18,440 nucleotides of DNA from an uncultured Clostridia bacterium (GCA_947628595.1 CANRAN010000008.1:1-18440); one strand, 5' to 3'; positions 8,932-17,137 are shown, counted from the first letter of the stretch. The notes: a model not told the origin generated them from the sequence alone. Translations and numbers: made by a program.

Positions 8932-8942
8932 TACACGTGTAT
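8931..8942. repeat. Perfect 12-bp palindrome at the end of the tubulin-like gene
   Basis: ATACACGTGTAT is a perfect palindrome whose first base is the last base of the TGA stop codon. It begins the 317-bp gap inside the gene cluster. It could be a protein binding site; it is too short and lacks a T tract for a terminator. Confidence 0.45.
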
Positions 8943-9096
8943 ATATTGGGTTGTTGCGTTAATAATGGTGAACAGGCGGTGGACTCAAATTAGCTTTTCA
9001 AAAGTTGCGTGCCGCAGTGGTTTAAGTTTTTACTCCATTTATGACAGATGCCTACACGGTGGTATTTTTCCTGATGGAATGAGGGAGTCGGTAACG

Positions 9097-9124
9097 AGGG
9101 GACGCCAACGAGACAGCGTCCCCT
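9097..9124. repeat. GC-rich 9-bp stem-loop
   Basis: AGGGGACGC (9097-9105) and GCGTCCCCT (9116-9124) are perfectly complementary with a 10-nt loop. The right arm is followed by TATACATA rather than a T run, so this is not a typical intrinsic terminator. The arms are much more GC-rich than the flanking sequence. Confidence 0.7.
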
Positions 9125-9148
9125 TATACATACCCATATGATCTACCC

Positions 9149-9166
9149 TCGGCGATACTTCGCCGA
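9149..9166. repeat. 7-bp tetraloop hairpin
   Basis: TCGGCGA (9149-9155), loop TACT, TCGCCGA (9160-9166): a compact perfect hairpin 24 nt after the preceding one. The two hairpins together suggest a structured transcript or a small palindromic element. Confidence 0.65.
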
Positions 9167-9194
9167 TATATGAATTTCCATTTAAAAAGCGGTC

Positions 9195-9255
9195 GGTTAT
9201 TGTTGCTGTTGTGACAATCTTATATACTGATTTATTGGCAGGTGGTTATTGTTGC
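9195..9255 (+). repeat. 12-bp direct repeat flanking the leader and start of the third gene
   Basis: GGTTATTGTTGC occurs at 9195-9206 and again at 9244-9255, where it spans the ribosome-binding region and the TTG start codons of the following gene. The copies are 49 bp apart. Such an arrangement could come from a local duplication or be a repeated regulatory site. Confidence 0.6.
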
Positions 9256-11537
9256 ATACTTTTTTTATAAATACATCCGATGAAGATATATTATCAAATA
9301 AAGATATTTTAGATATCGAAGAGATCAATCGCAAGCTAATCCTGCTTGATTGTCCGCTATCCCAGTGGGGAGAAGAGGGTAAGGGCTTTGAAACCTGTGC
9401 GGATAAGATAGGAGAGCTTATTGATAATCATCATGATATCAGTAATAATTTTAATCTTGCACTGTTTGTGGATCTTGTGGCAATACCGAGGTATAGAGTT
9501 ATTTTTGAAAAATACGGTAATTCTACGGAAAGCTCGGTTTGCCTATATGCATTGTACAGTGTTATATCAAATTACATTAAAATGACACTAATAAAGAGAT
9601 TGAAAGATTTTGCAAGGGATCCTGTCGAGGTAATTGTAATTTTTGAGGAAAACAAAAATTCAAAGAATGTTTTGAATTTTAACCTGGAAGATAACAAAGC
9701 CCTTCTTATAGAACAAATCGGTGACCTGATAGGTTTTCCGAATGAAAGTGGATTGTATGATATACTGAGTGAAAACTTTAAGGAACTGTATTCCGAGGGT
9801 GAGAGGATAAGAGAAATTGATGATGAAGCACAAAAAGCGGCTGAGCTTGGCAAGATATATATTTCAAATGAAATGCTTGAACAGTTTATTGAAAAATTGA
9901 ATAATGCTTCAAAGGATGCTGTGTTCAAGGAGCAGTATGGATATTTCGGGGATAAGCTGAGATATTTGCTTGCGGGTGTAACGGATAATACCGATACAAA
10001 GGAACTTAGGGATAATTTCCTTATGAGTATATATGACGACTATAAAAACGGAAGATATTCGTTGAACGACTGCTTTTTTACATCTTTTGAAACCAATCGC
10101 AGGGCCGCAAAAAAAAATCTTACGGTAAGTCTCAAAAGAAATCTCAGTATATATTTTTATCTGACAGCTTGTGTAAGATCTGATACATTTATTGAGCCTG
10201 CCGATGTAAACGGTAATCGTATAGAAGTGGTTGAGGGCGGAGGAGCGACTTATTATCGGGCAAAGGATATTGCCGTTATTAACCGTGCGGGTTGGCTGAA
10301 AATAAAGGAATATTTTGCTGAGAAAAAACGAATATATACACGCAAATTAGAATCGACATATAAAATGAGGGAGTCATATTATTCCTTGGGACTTGCACCT
10401 AAACTTTATGCTTTTGATAACGAAAGGTTTGCTATTGATGGATATGGTTCATCAAAATCCGAAGACTGTATCAGCAGAATATTCGACAAAGAAACTGTTC
10501 CTGAATTTGACTATGACGGTTTGGAGATTGTAAAGAAAATGGAGGATAAAAGGGACGTGCCGCCTTCTAAATACATTTCAACTGCTGAAAAGCTGCGCAA
10601 TTATCATTTATCCTACCTTGAGGCTCTGCAAATACATATTATGAAGGTTCTTTCCGGATATGCCAGGAGTGATGAAAACAACCCCCCTGTATTATCTAAA
10701 AGAATAGTCAATATTGATACCAATATTATAGATGAGGAGGCTACGGTATGCCGTTATGGTAAGAGTGATGCCTCAGAGGAAACGAATAAAATGGTTGTTG
10801 TTGAAAAGAATGCTTTAAATGCCTATAAAACCATTCAAAAGGAGTATTTTAAATTTTGTGCTTCAAAGGAAGTTTTTGTTTCTGATATTACCAAGCAGTA
10901 CGATTGGCTTAAGGAAAGGATACAGCAAATTAATGAGAGTCTGAAAAGGCTTAAAATGATAGCCGGCATTTCATTGGGAATACTTATAGCATCATATATC
11001 CCGTATGTCCTTATCGGATGGAATAACATAACCTCGGATATCGGGTCATTTGTGGTAGGACTTTGCTCCCTTGCTGTTCCTGTTGCATTATTCGGTTGTG
11101 TTTTTGCTGTTTGTGTAATTCATCAGAAAAGAAAAATAAAAAAAATCTGGAATGAATTTTGGAATAAGCATTTGGAGACACTTGAGTCGAATAAGGCCTC
11201 CGCAAGGCATTTCGACAGACTTCTTGCAACCTATATACCCGCCCTCAGATACATATATGAATATTACCTTGATGTACGGTTCTGCAGAGATTGTCAACAA
11301 ATGGGTGAGGCTAAGCTCTCACATCACATAAAGATGCTTAAAGACAGGATATCGCAGACTGAAAAAATACTGTCTGCCCTCCAATTAGGGGATGATTCAC
11401 AAACAATGACATTGTCAGATACGAAATACAAGATTGATTATCATATGTCATACTGTAAGGGGGAAAATAATATTAAACTGTACTCTATTATTGATGATGA
11501 AGCAATAAAATTGATTTACGGAGGAGATGGAGTATAA
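9252..11537 (+). CDS. Unrecognised 761-residue protein with a two-helix membrane hairpin
   Basis: I do not recognise a family. The protein starts without a signal peptide (LHTFFINTSDEDI) and is largely helical and charged for about 550 residues. A heptad-like helix follows (WLKERIQQINESLKRLK), then two membrane helices at about 570-592 and 598-624, a basic QKRKIKKIW stretch and a helical tail of about 130 residues. Positive charges on both flanks place both ends in the cytoplasm with a short outside loop. No ATG fits: the frame begins at two adjacent TTG codons, 9249 and 9252, with stop TGA at 9228-9230 upstream. TTG 9252 is preferred because AGGTGG (9240-9245) then lies 6 nt upstream. It follows a 317-bp gap and overlaps the next gene by one base, implying translational coupling. 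It probably acts as a membrane adaptor between the tubulin-like protein and the giant protein downstream. Confidence 0.75.
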   Translation: MHTFFINTSDEDILSNKDILDIEEINRKLILLDCPLSQWGEEGKGFETCADKIGELIDNHHDISNNFNLALFVDLVAIPRYRVIFEKYGNSTESSVCLYALYSVISNYIKMTLIKRLKDFARDPVEVIVIFEENKNSKNVLNFNLEDNKALLIEQIGDLIGFPNESGLYDILSENFKELYSEGERIREIDDEAQKAAELGKIYISNEMLEQFIEKLNNASKDAVFKEQYGYFGDKLRYLLAGVTDNTDTKELRDNFLMSIYDDYKNGRYSLNDCFFTSFETNRRAAKKNLTVSLKRNLSIYFYLTACVRSDTFIEPADVNGNRIEVVEGGGATYYRAKDIAVINRAGWLKIKEYFAEKKRIYTRKLESTYKMRESYYSLGLAPKLYAFDNERFAIDGYGSSKSEDCISRIFDKETVPEFDYDGLEIVKKMEDKRDVPPSKYISTAEKLRNYHLSYLEALQIHIMKVLSGYARSDENNPPVLSKRIVNIDTNIIDEEATVCRYGKSDASEETNKMVVVEKNALNAYKTIQKEYFKFCASKEVFVSDITKQYDWLKERIQQINESLKRLKMIAGISLGILIASYIPYVLIGWNNITSDIGSFVVGLCSLAVPVALFGCVFAVCVIHQKRKIKKIWNEFWNKHLETLESNKASARHFDRLLATYIPALRYIYEYYLDVRFCRDCQQMGEAKLSHHIKMLKDRISQTEKILSALQLGDDSQTMTLSDTKYKIDYHMSYCKGENNIKLYSIIDDEAIKLIYGGDGV

Positions 11538-14500
11538 TGGATGTTGTAACAGTAACTATAAAGCTATTGTTAATTATTGTGTTTTCCGTACTTCCCGTGA
11601 TTCCTCTGATATTGGAATATATCCAATTTAAAAGGGATGTAAAAAAAGGGATAAGCTCCAAGCGTTTAAGATTGCTGGTGTTCCTGATTATATATGTTAT
11701 AATACTCACTGTTCTGTTTATGCTGCAAAGGGATATTCTTGATTGGATAGCCTCACTGAGTTTTGTGCAGTGGCTTGCATCAAAGTTAGCAGTGCTCAGC
11801 CGTATTTTTTATTGTGTGAGCATTTTTGCAGCAATTATTATAAATACCGCAATTGGATTTGTCTACCGTATTTTGCAGCATATTTTCAGAATTGGTCTGA
11901 AAAATAGTAATATTGCTGTTCCTGCCGGAAAGGACGGGGAATTTACACTTTTACAACGTATTGAGAGGAAAATAATTTTCTTTTTCAGACATGAAATATA
12001 TTTCATGCTGGGAAAGATACTTTTGGGAGTAGCCTTTGGTCTTACAGTAACGTATTCGGTATTATTAATCCTTTTTCAGTTGCCTGCCTTTTTCAGTGCG
12101 GATTGGATACCGTATGCTGCATTACAAATGGCATTTGGAGCAGGGAATGTTTACTTTATTCTTACACTTTTATTACTGTGGGGCGTGTCCTTTTTTCTGA
12201 GAGGTCTTTGCAATCTTGAAAAGGAGTGCCCGGAACTGTTTGCGGATATGGATGACAATACTTCCGATGGGGAAATTGATCTTGATGTTATTGATAGGGC
12301 TTGCAGAAAGGAATACGACAGTTTTTTTGTGGGTTCATTGAACCTGTCAGACAAATCTGCTTCGGGGATGTCTTCTGTCGGTGAACAAAAAAACGGTTCT
12401 GGTGATATGATAAACACGAGAACAGGAAACAATGCGGGGGCAAGGGTCGCATTATCTTCGGACGGCGATTTTATCTTACAAAATGATGATGCAGAAATTG
12501 CCGAATGTATTGCAAGGGCAATCGAAAATGATGAAAGGTTTCCAAAGAAAAATGTTGATTTATACACAAAATGTATTGCCCGACTCCTTGAAAATGAGGA
12601 TAACTGCTTCATTATCAATGGCAGCTTTTACAGTGATTTTTCGGTTTATCTTTTCAGATACCTTTCCATGATAGTAGCAAGGGGAGATAACATTGTCATT
12701 ATCTGTAACAGCATACACGAAGTAGAAAGGATGAATAAATATGTAACAGACGGCTTTTCACTGATTAGCAGTTTGTACTGTAAGAGCAGTAAGAAAAATA
12801 TAAGATTTGACGATCCTATATGGAAAATCCGAAAGATTACAAAAGAGGAGGACATGGCAAAGAGAACGCAAATGCTTGATGCATCCGTTATAATAACGAC
12901 CTTGCCCTTTTTGTGTTCAAAACCATTTGAATATTTTAGCGGAAGCTTTATTCAGCTTCTGGATACGGTAATATTTTCAGATGTGCTCGAAACCATAAAC
13001 CGTTATTCTGACCTGCTTTCGGCTATGAATCTCAGATTTCTTAATATAATCGAAAATAGCTCACGAAAGTCCAAGAGCAGCGAACACAATCCGAAATTCA
13101 GAATTAGGTATAAGTCCATGCCGATCAGGTATATAGCATTTGATGACTCAAGAATACCCGGACTGGACAAGGTACTGAAAAACTTTCTGTCCGTTAATTT
13201 TGAATCATTCGATATAATGACAAACAACGAAAATATAATGGTAAGGCTGTATAACAATGAGCCCCAGCCAAACGAAAAAGGTCAGCTTATTTTTCCGAAT
13301 ATTCTTAACATCTCAGAGAAGTTGGGTAATGTTATCAATATGGCAGTTGTCGCAGCAAGAGCGGGTGCAAGAGATGTTCGTATATATGAGGGCGGAGGTG
13401 TCCCATTTGAAAATTACAGAGAATCTCTTGCGGCAAATACAGGGAGATTGACAGATATTTATGGAAATGTAAGCATTACCATAAATGATCGCAGCTATAT
13501 GGGAAATAATGATGCCGTTGTTATTGTTTATGATGAAAAGTCTAATTTGCCCGAAACATTGAGAAGGTACATTTCCCTTTTTGGGGACGATAAAATATTG
13601 CTCATGGTCTTGTCGAAGAACTATTTGTTTAGGGATTATTATGTAGACAATATTGATAAGATATGGCAAGGGTGTCAATATTCAAGAATACCGGAGTACG
13701 AAATAACTGTCAGGGATATAGCAAGGAAAATACTCCTAAAAGCAGACTCCGGCGGTATAACAGTTAAACAGATTTACGATCTTTGCCAAAATATAAGGAT
13801 TTTCCAAAGTGATTTGGAGCAGGATGATATAAATTCTATTCTCAGAAAAGTGCTTGAGGTATTCGGAGTAAGTCAAAGGGACTATATCAATATATATGAT
13901 TACTTTGAATATTCCCATTTCGGGGAGTTTGATGATAAGGGATATTTTGATCCGGTTGATAAAATATCCCTCAGGCATACCGGACAATATTATGATATCG
14001 TGAACGGACTTGATATGGCTCGGATTTATGTGAATGGAAACGAATATATGCTGCCTCTGAGCAGAATGCGTATTTCTCAGAATTACATTTCGGGACAGAA
14101 TATGATATACGAGGGGAACATATACAAAATTGACAAAATTCGTACTGAAATTGGAAGAATAGAGGCAAGGCTTGCATCAGGCGGAAATAATGATGAAGCA
14201 GTTGAGTATATTCAGGATAGGAAATATATTGTCTATATGTCAGAGGACAGTATTATTAATGAAAAATCCAAACATATAGTTATCACAAAATCTGATATAG
14301 ACAGTGAACCTAATATCAGTGTAAGAGATGTGTATATAAACGTGTTGTCATTCCCAATGGAAGTAATAACAAGAGGGTATTACATAATTGACCCTTACAC
14401 AATGAAACTTGAGCCTCGTAACACAAGATATGTAAATATTTTTGAGGGCGTAAGCGAAAAGATATGTAAACATACCTACAGAAAGTATGGATATATAGAA

Positions 14501-16858
14501 AAGCCTTTCTATACAACAGATGAAATTGTTGGTGAGTCGGAACTGAATGCCTATGAAGGAAATGCAAAGGGTTTATCACTGAAGCTAAAGGGAAGCTTTG
14601 GCGGAAACAGTGATCGTATGCTGGCTCTTGCAGGTGTTATGCTTAACGAGATCCTAAAAATGATATACCCTTCAATTGCGGATTGTATTGCTGTTTGTCC
14701 GATATATCATGATAAGGACAAAATAGCAGCCGAGGGGAGAGGGGTTTTGGATTTCTACCCTGAGCTTGATTTAATTGGCGGTGATGTTTACTCGGACGAT
14801 GAGATATGGTTGTTAATAATAGAGGATTGCGCAAGTGATGTCGGACTGCTGTATTCCCTTACAGAGTCGGGGGATGATATACTTAATACGCTCTTTAAGC
14901 CCATAAGAGATTATTTGGAATGGTATGTAAATTCCGTTGACGGCAGCAATTATCTGTATTTTGGGGGTGAGTCACTTCCTGAATGCTTTGATATTGATTC
15001 ACTTCTCAAGCTGTCAGAATGTATGACGGGCAGTGATATACAATTCAGAAATACTGTTTCAGACAATAAACAGGAAATGGAGAGCTGTGATTTTTGCCGT
15101 AGGAGATTGCCTAAGAGTATGAATGATATTATCAAGGGCAAGGACGGCAGAGTAATGTGTTCGAGATGCCGACAGAGCGTTGTGGGAAATGATAAGGAAA
15201 AATTATCAGAGTTGGTTGCCAAGGCAAGAATGTTTATTGAAAGTACATATGGCATTGCAGCTGAAACAGGTGACAATATAAGCTTTGAATCCACCAAAAA
15301 GGTTGAAGAAATGATTAAAAACGGGAAGGTTGTATATCATCGTGGGGATGACCTTCCGCTTATGTCGTTTATTGATGAGAGTAAGCATATTTTTATAGAA
15401 TACGATATACCCGAAGTTAATATACTGGAGTTAATAGTTAGAGGGCTTGTTCAGCTTTGGCAGATAAATGAGGTGCCGGATGCGAATGCCGAGCTTGCTG
15501 AGGGACATATTGCCTTTGTCACCATACAGTTGTTGAGTTTTATAGGAAAACGTGATATATACCGATCAATGCTGAGTTACTATGAAAGCACTAAAAATAT
15601 TTCAGGTATGGGTTACCGTGCCCTTATCAAGCTTTTGGCATCAACGGGTGGCTATCGTGATAACCCATTCTTCCTGCTTATGTCCTCTGACGGACGTGAA
15701 ATCAATATACCGAAGAGAAAAATTGCAGGCGAGGGAGATTATGGGGAGCCTTACAAACCGGAGGTTCCTGATCGCTGTACACCGGAGGAGCTCAGGTATT
15801 ATTACTATGATAATATCCCCGAAAAGCTAAGGGTTTACTATAATACGCTTCTTGCCGCAGTTGAGGAATTCAAGGAATTTGTTGAGTTCACAGGTGTTGA
15901 AACGGACGATATCAGGAATGCTATGAAGGCTCTGAAAAATGATCATCCGGAGTTGTTCTGGTTAAGACAAATCACTGAGTTTTATTATACGGGGGATACT
16001 GTATCTGCACATATTGAATACAGTGCAGACAAAGAGGAATCAGAACGTTTACAGGAGCGTATAGATGAGGCTGTGAAGCCGTTTCTTGACGGTATTACAC
16101 CTGAAATGAGTGCTTACGACGTGCTTGTGAGACTCCATGTCAAAATGATTAACTATGTTGATTATGATACTGTCGGTCTTAGGCGTGAAAAACGATCAGG
16201 AGGACCCAAGGATGAGGAAATTGATTCTCTCAGAACAATTTGTGGGGCCCTCTTGGAAGGTAAAGCAGTCTGTGCCGGATATGCAAGAGCAATGCAGTAT
16301 CTTGCAAACCTGTGCGGCATCGAATGTACATATTGTTTGGGACGCTGCCATTCCGACGGTAAAATTGATGGAGAATACCATGCGTGGAATATTGTAAAAC
16401 TTGACGGAGATTATTATCACCTTGATACGACATGGTGTGATCAATCCAATACGGTACAGACAATCAAGAAAACAGAAATCGGATTTGATTATTTCTGTGT
16501 TACAACAGATGAAATAACCCGATCAAGGGATATTGATATGGAACCGATTGAAATTCCGAATTATAGGAATAATAAGTGTAACTATTATATCCATAACGGA
16601 TTGGTTATTGAGAACTATGATCCCGAAAAAATTATCGAGATGGCTGAGCATTTTGTCAGAAACGGAAAAAAATATGTAAGGTTTAAATGCTCATCACGTT
16701 CGGTGTACAACGAAGCGATGGACAAATTGTTCAAAACAGGGAATGATTCATGGAATGTTGTCCGTGCAGCGGCTGCCATTGATAACAATATCCGTTCGGA
16801 TCATCATACATATACCTACAATGATGAAATTCTTACGATAAGTATCAATTTCGGGTAG
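11537..16858 (+). CDS. 1773-residue membrane protein: pseudo-helicase (MrfA/Lhr type), Cys4 zinc site, degenerate DA1-type peptidase and transglutaminase-like domain
   Basis: Five membrane helices (about 5-27, 46-64, 90-112, 157-181, 191-222) have positive-inside loops placing the rest in the cytoplasm. Residues about 340-1110 follow the layout of MrfA/Lhr-type SF2 helicases, but catalysis is lost. NGSFYSDFS (361-369) replaces the P-loop, S481-D482-V483-L484 replaces DE-x-H in an otherwise matching segment, and LRRYISLFG (675-683) replaces QQAGRAGR. ISLRHTGQ and EDCASDVGLL (1096-1105) resemble the MrfA beta region and DUF1998. Next come C1184-x2-C1187-x20-C1208-x2-C1211, a LIM-like zinc site, and a DA1-type peptidase region where HExxH is R1302-GLV-Q1306, keeping LAEG (1320-1323). 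The C-terminal transglutaminase-like domain keeps C1579 (KAVCAGYARA), H1615 (EYHAWNI) and D1630 (YYHLDTTWCD). The start ATG overlaps the upstream TAA, with GGAGGAG (11520-11526) ahead. Domain identities are by eye. Confidence 0.8.
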   Translation: MDVVTVTIKLLLIIVFSVLPVIPLILEYIQFKRDVKKGISSKRLRLLVFLIIYVIILTVLFMLQRDILDWIASLSFVQWLASKLAVLSRIFYCVSIFAAIIINTAIGFVYRILQHIFRIGLKNSNIAVPAGKDGEFTLLQRIERKIIFFFRHEIYFMLGKILLGVAFGLTVTYSVLLILFQLPAFFSADWIPYAALQMAFGAGNVYFILTLLLLWGVSFFLRGLCNLEKECPELFADMDDNTSDGEIDLDVIDRACRKEYDSFFVGSLNLSDKSASGMSSVGEQKNGSGDMINTRTGNNAGARVALSSDGDFILQNDDAEIAECIARAIENDERFPKKNVDLYTKCIARLLENEDNCFIINGSFYSDFSVYLFRYLSMIVARGDNIVIICNSIHEVERMNKYVTDGFSLISSLYCKSSKKNIRFDDPIWKIRKITKEEDMAKRTQMLDASVIITTLPFLCSKPFEYFSGSFIQLLDTVIFSDVLETINRYSDLLSAMNLRFLNIIENSSRKSKSSEHNPKFRIRYKSMPIRYIAFDDSRIPGLDKVLKNFLSVNFESFDIMTNNENIMVRLYNNEPQPNEKGQLIFPNILNISEKLGNVINMAVVAARAGARDVRIYEGGGVPFENYRESLAANTGRLTDIYGNVSITINDRSYMGNNDAVVIVYDEKSNLPETLRRYISLFGDDKILLMVLSKNYLFRDYYVDNIDKIWQGCQYSRIPEYEITVRDIARKILLKADSGGITVKQIYDLCQNIRIFQSDLEQDDINSILRKVLEVFGVSQRDYINIYDYFEYSHFGEFDDKGYFDPVDKISLRHTGQYYDIVNGLDMARIYVNGNEYMLPLSRMRISQNYISGQNMIYEGNIYKIDKIRTEIGRIEARLASGGNNDEAVEYIQDRKYIVYMSEDSIINEKSKHIVITKSDIDSEPNISVRDVYINVLSFPMEVITRGYYIIDPYTMKLEPRNTRYVNIFEGVSEKICKHTYRKYGYIEKPFYTTDEIVGESELNAYEGNAKGLSLKLKGSFGGNSDRMLALAGVMLNEILKMIYPSIADCIAVCPIYHDKDKIAAEGRGVLDFYPELDLIGGDVYSDDEIWLLIIEDCASDVGLLYSLTESGDDILNTLFKPIRDYLEWYVNSVDGSNYLYFGGESLPECFDIDSLLKLSECMTGSDIQFRNTVSDNKQEMESCDFCRRRLPKSMNDIIKGKDGRVMCSRCRQSVVGNDKEKLSELVAKARMFIESTYGIAAETGDNISFESTKKVEEMIKNGKVVYHRGDDLPLMSFIDESKHIFIEYDIPEVNILELIVRGLVQLWQINEVPDANAELAEGHIAFVTIQLLSFIGKRDIYRSMLSYYESTKNISGMGYRALIKLLASTGGYRDNPFFLLMSSDGREINIPKRKIAGEGDYGEPYKPEVPDRCTPEELRYYYYDNIPEKLRVYYNTLLAAVEEFKEFVEFTGVETDDIRNAMKALKNDHPELFWLRQITEFYYTGDTVSAHIEYSADKEESERLQERIDEAVKPFLDGITPEMSAYDVLVRLHVKMINYVDYDTVGLRREKRSGGPKDEEIDSLRTICGALLEGKAVCAGYARAMQYLANLCGIECTYCLGRCHSDGKIDGEYHAWNIVKLDGDYYHLDTTWCDQSNTVQTIKKTEIGFDYFCVTTDEITRSRDIDMEPIEIPNYRNNKCNYYIHNGLVIENYDPEKIIEMAEHFVRNGKKYVRFKCSSRSVYNEAMDKLFKTGNDSWNVVRAAAAIDNNIRSDHHTYTYNDEILTISINFG

Positions 16859-16932
16859 GAGAATATATTGAAGTAATGGATCAGATATTTCTATATCAAT
16901 TTTATGAAATAAAATATCCATCCCAATTTGAA

Positions 16933-16977
16933 TGAACCGAATCAATTTGTGCTGTTCGTACAAATTGGTTCGGTTCA
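16933..16977. repeat. 18-bp inverted repeat (long hairpin) after the gene cluster
   Basis: TGAACCGAATCAATTTGT (16933-16950) pairs with ACAAATTGGTTCGGTTCA (16960-16977), 18 bp with one G-T wobble and a 9-nt loop. It lies 75 nt after the stop of the giant gene. The right arm is followed by GAGCTTAAG instead of T residues on either strand, so this may be an RNA-stabilising 3' hairpin or a processing site rather than a classical terminator. Confidence 0.75.
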
Positions 16978-17098
16978 GAGCTTAAGTATGGGATTTTCTT
17001 TTGCTTTTTTTTACTGCACTCAAAAGCATATATATGGTTACGGCAGGCTTATCGTATATATACTTGTTGTTACTTGATTTTGGCATAATTTAATATTG

Positions 17099-17137
17099 TT
17101 GAAGAATTGCAAAACAAAATGCAATTCTTCAATTTTT
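17099..17137 (+). terminator. Intrinsic terminator of the vWA-tubulin cluster
   Basis: TTGAAGAATTGCA (17099-17111) pairs perfectly with TGCAATTCTTCAA (17120-17132), 8-nt loop, followed by TTTTT (17133-17137). The stem is AT-rich but 13 bp long. It lies 240 nt after the stop of the giant gene and just before the next promoter. Confidence 0.7.

Larger units (their letters stand above)
8932..9248. other. 317-bp gap inside the gene cluster: hairpins, possible dispersed repeat, weak promoter
   Basis: No coding frame is supported here, in contrast to the 16-nt and overlapping junctions elsewhere in the cluster. The stretch contains a 12-bp palindrome (8931-8942), a 9-bp GC-rich hairpin (9097-9124), a 7-bp tetraloop hairpin (9149-9166), a 12-bp direct repeat (9195-9206 and 9244-9255), and a weak promoter-like pair TTGTTG (9200-9205) and TATACT (9223-9228) spaced by 17 nt. 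The hairpins are richer in GC than the surroundings. A dispersed palindromic repeat element or a regulatory RNA are both possible; no transposase or clear terminal inverted repeats are seen. Confidence 0.5.

Noticed and set aside
9082..9091. AGGGAGTCGG shared between the 317-bp gap and the zinc-ribbon leader (17454-17463)
   Set aside because: Ten identical bases without extension on either side are compatible with chance in 18 kb; not enough to claim a repeat family.
8932..9248. Transposon or MITE with terminal inverted repeats
   Set aside because: No convincing terminal inverted repeats, target duplication of the whole segment or transposase; kept only as a possible palindromic repeat.
16196..16444. 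Antisense frame opposite the transglutaminase-like domain
   Set aside because: It lies entirely opposite a strongly supported coding region with conserved catalytic residues and has no start signals of its own; the same holds for other antisense frames across the cluster.
11537..16858. Active DNA helicase or DISARM-type helicase annotation for the giant protein
   Set aside because: The helicase layout is visible but the P-loop, DExH and arginine-finger positions are all replaced, so calling it an active helicase would mislead.
16876..16935. 19-codon plus-strand frame after the giant gene
   Set aside because: The nearest AGGAG is badly spaced and overlaps the upstream stop codon; the short peptide shows no recognisable features.
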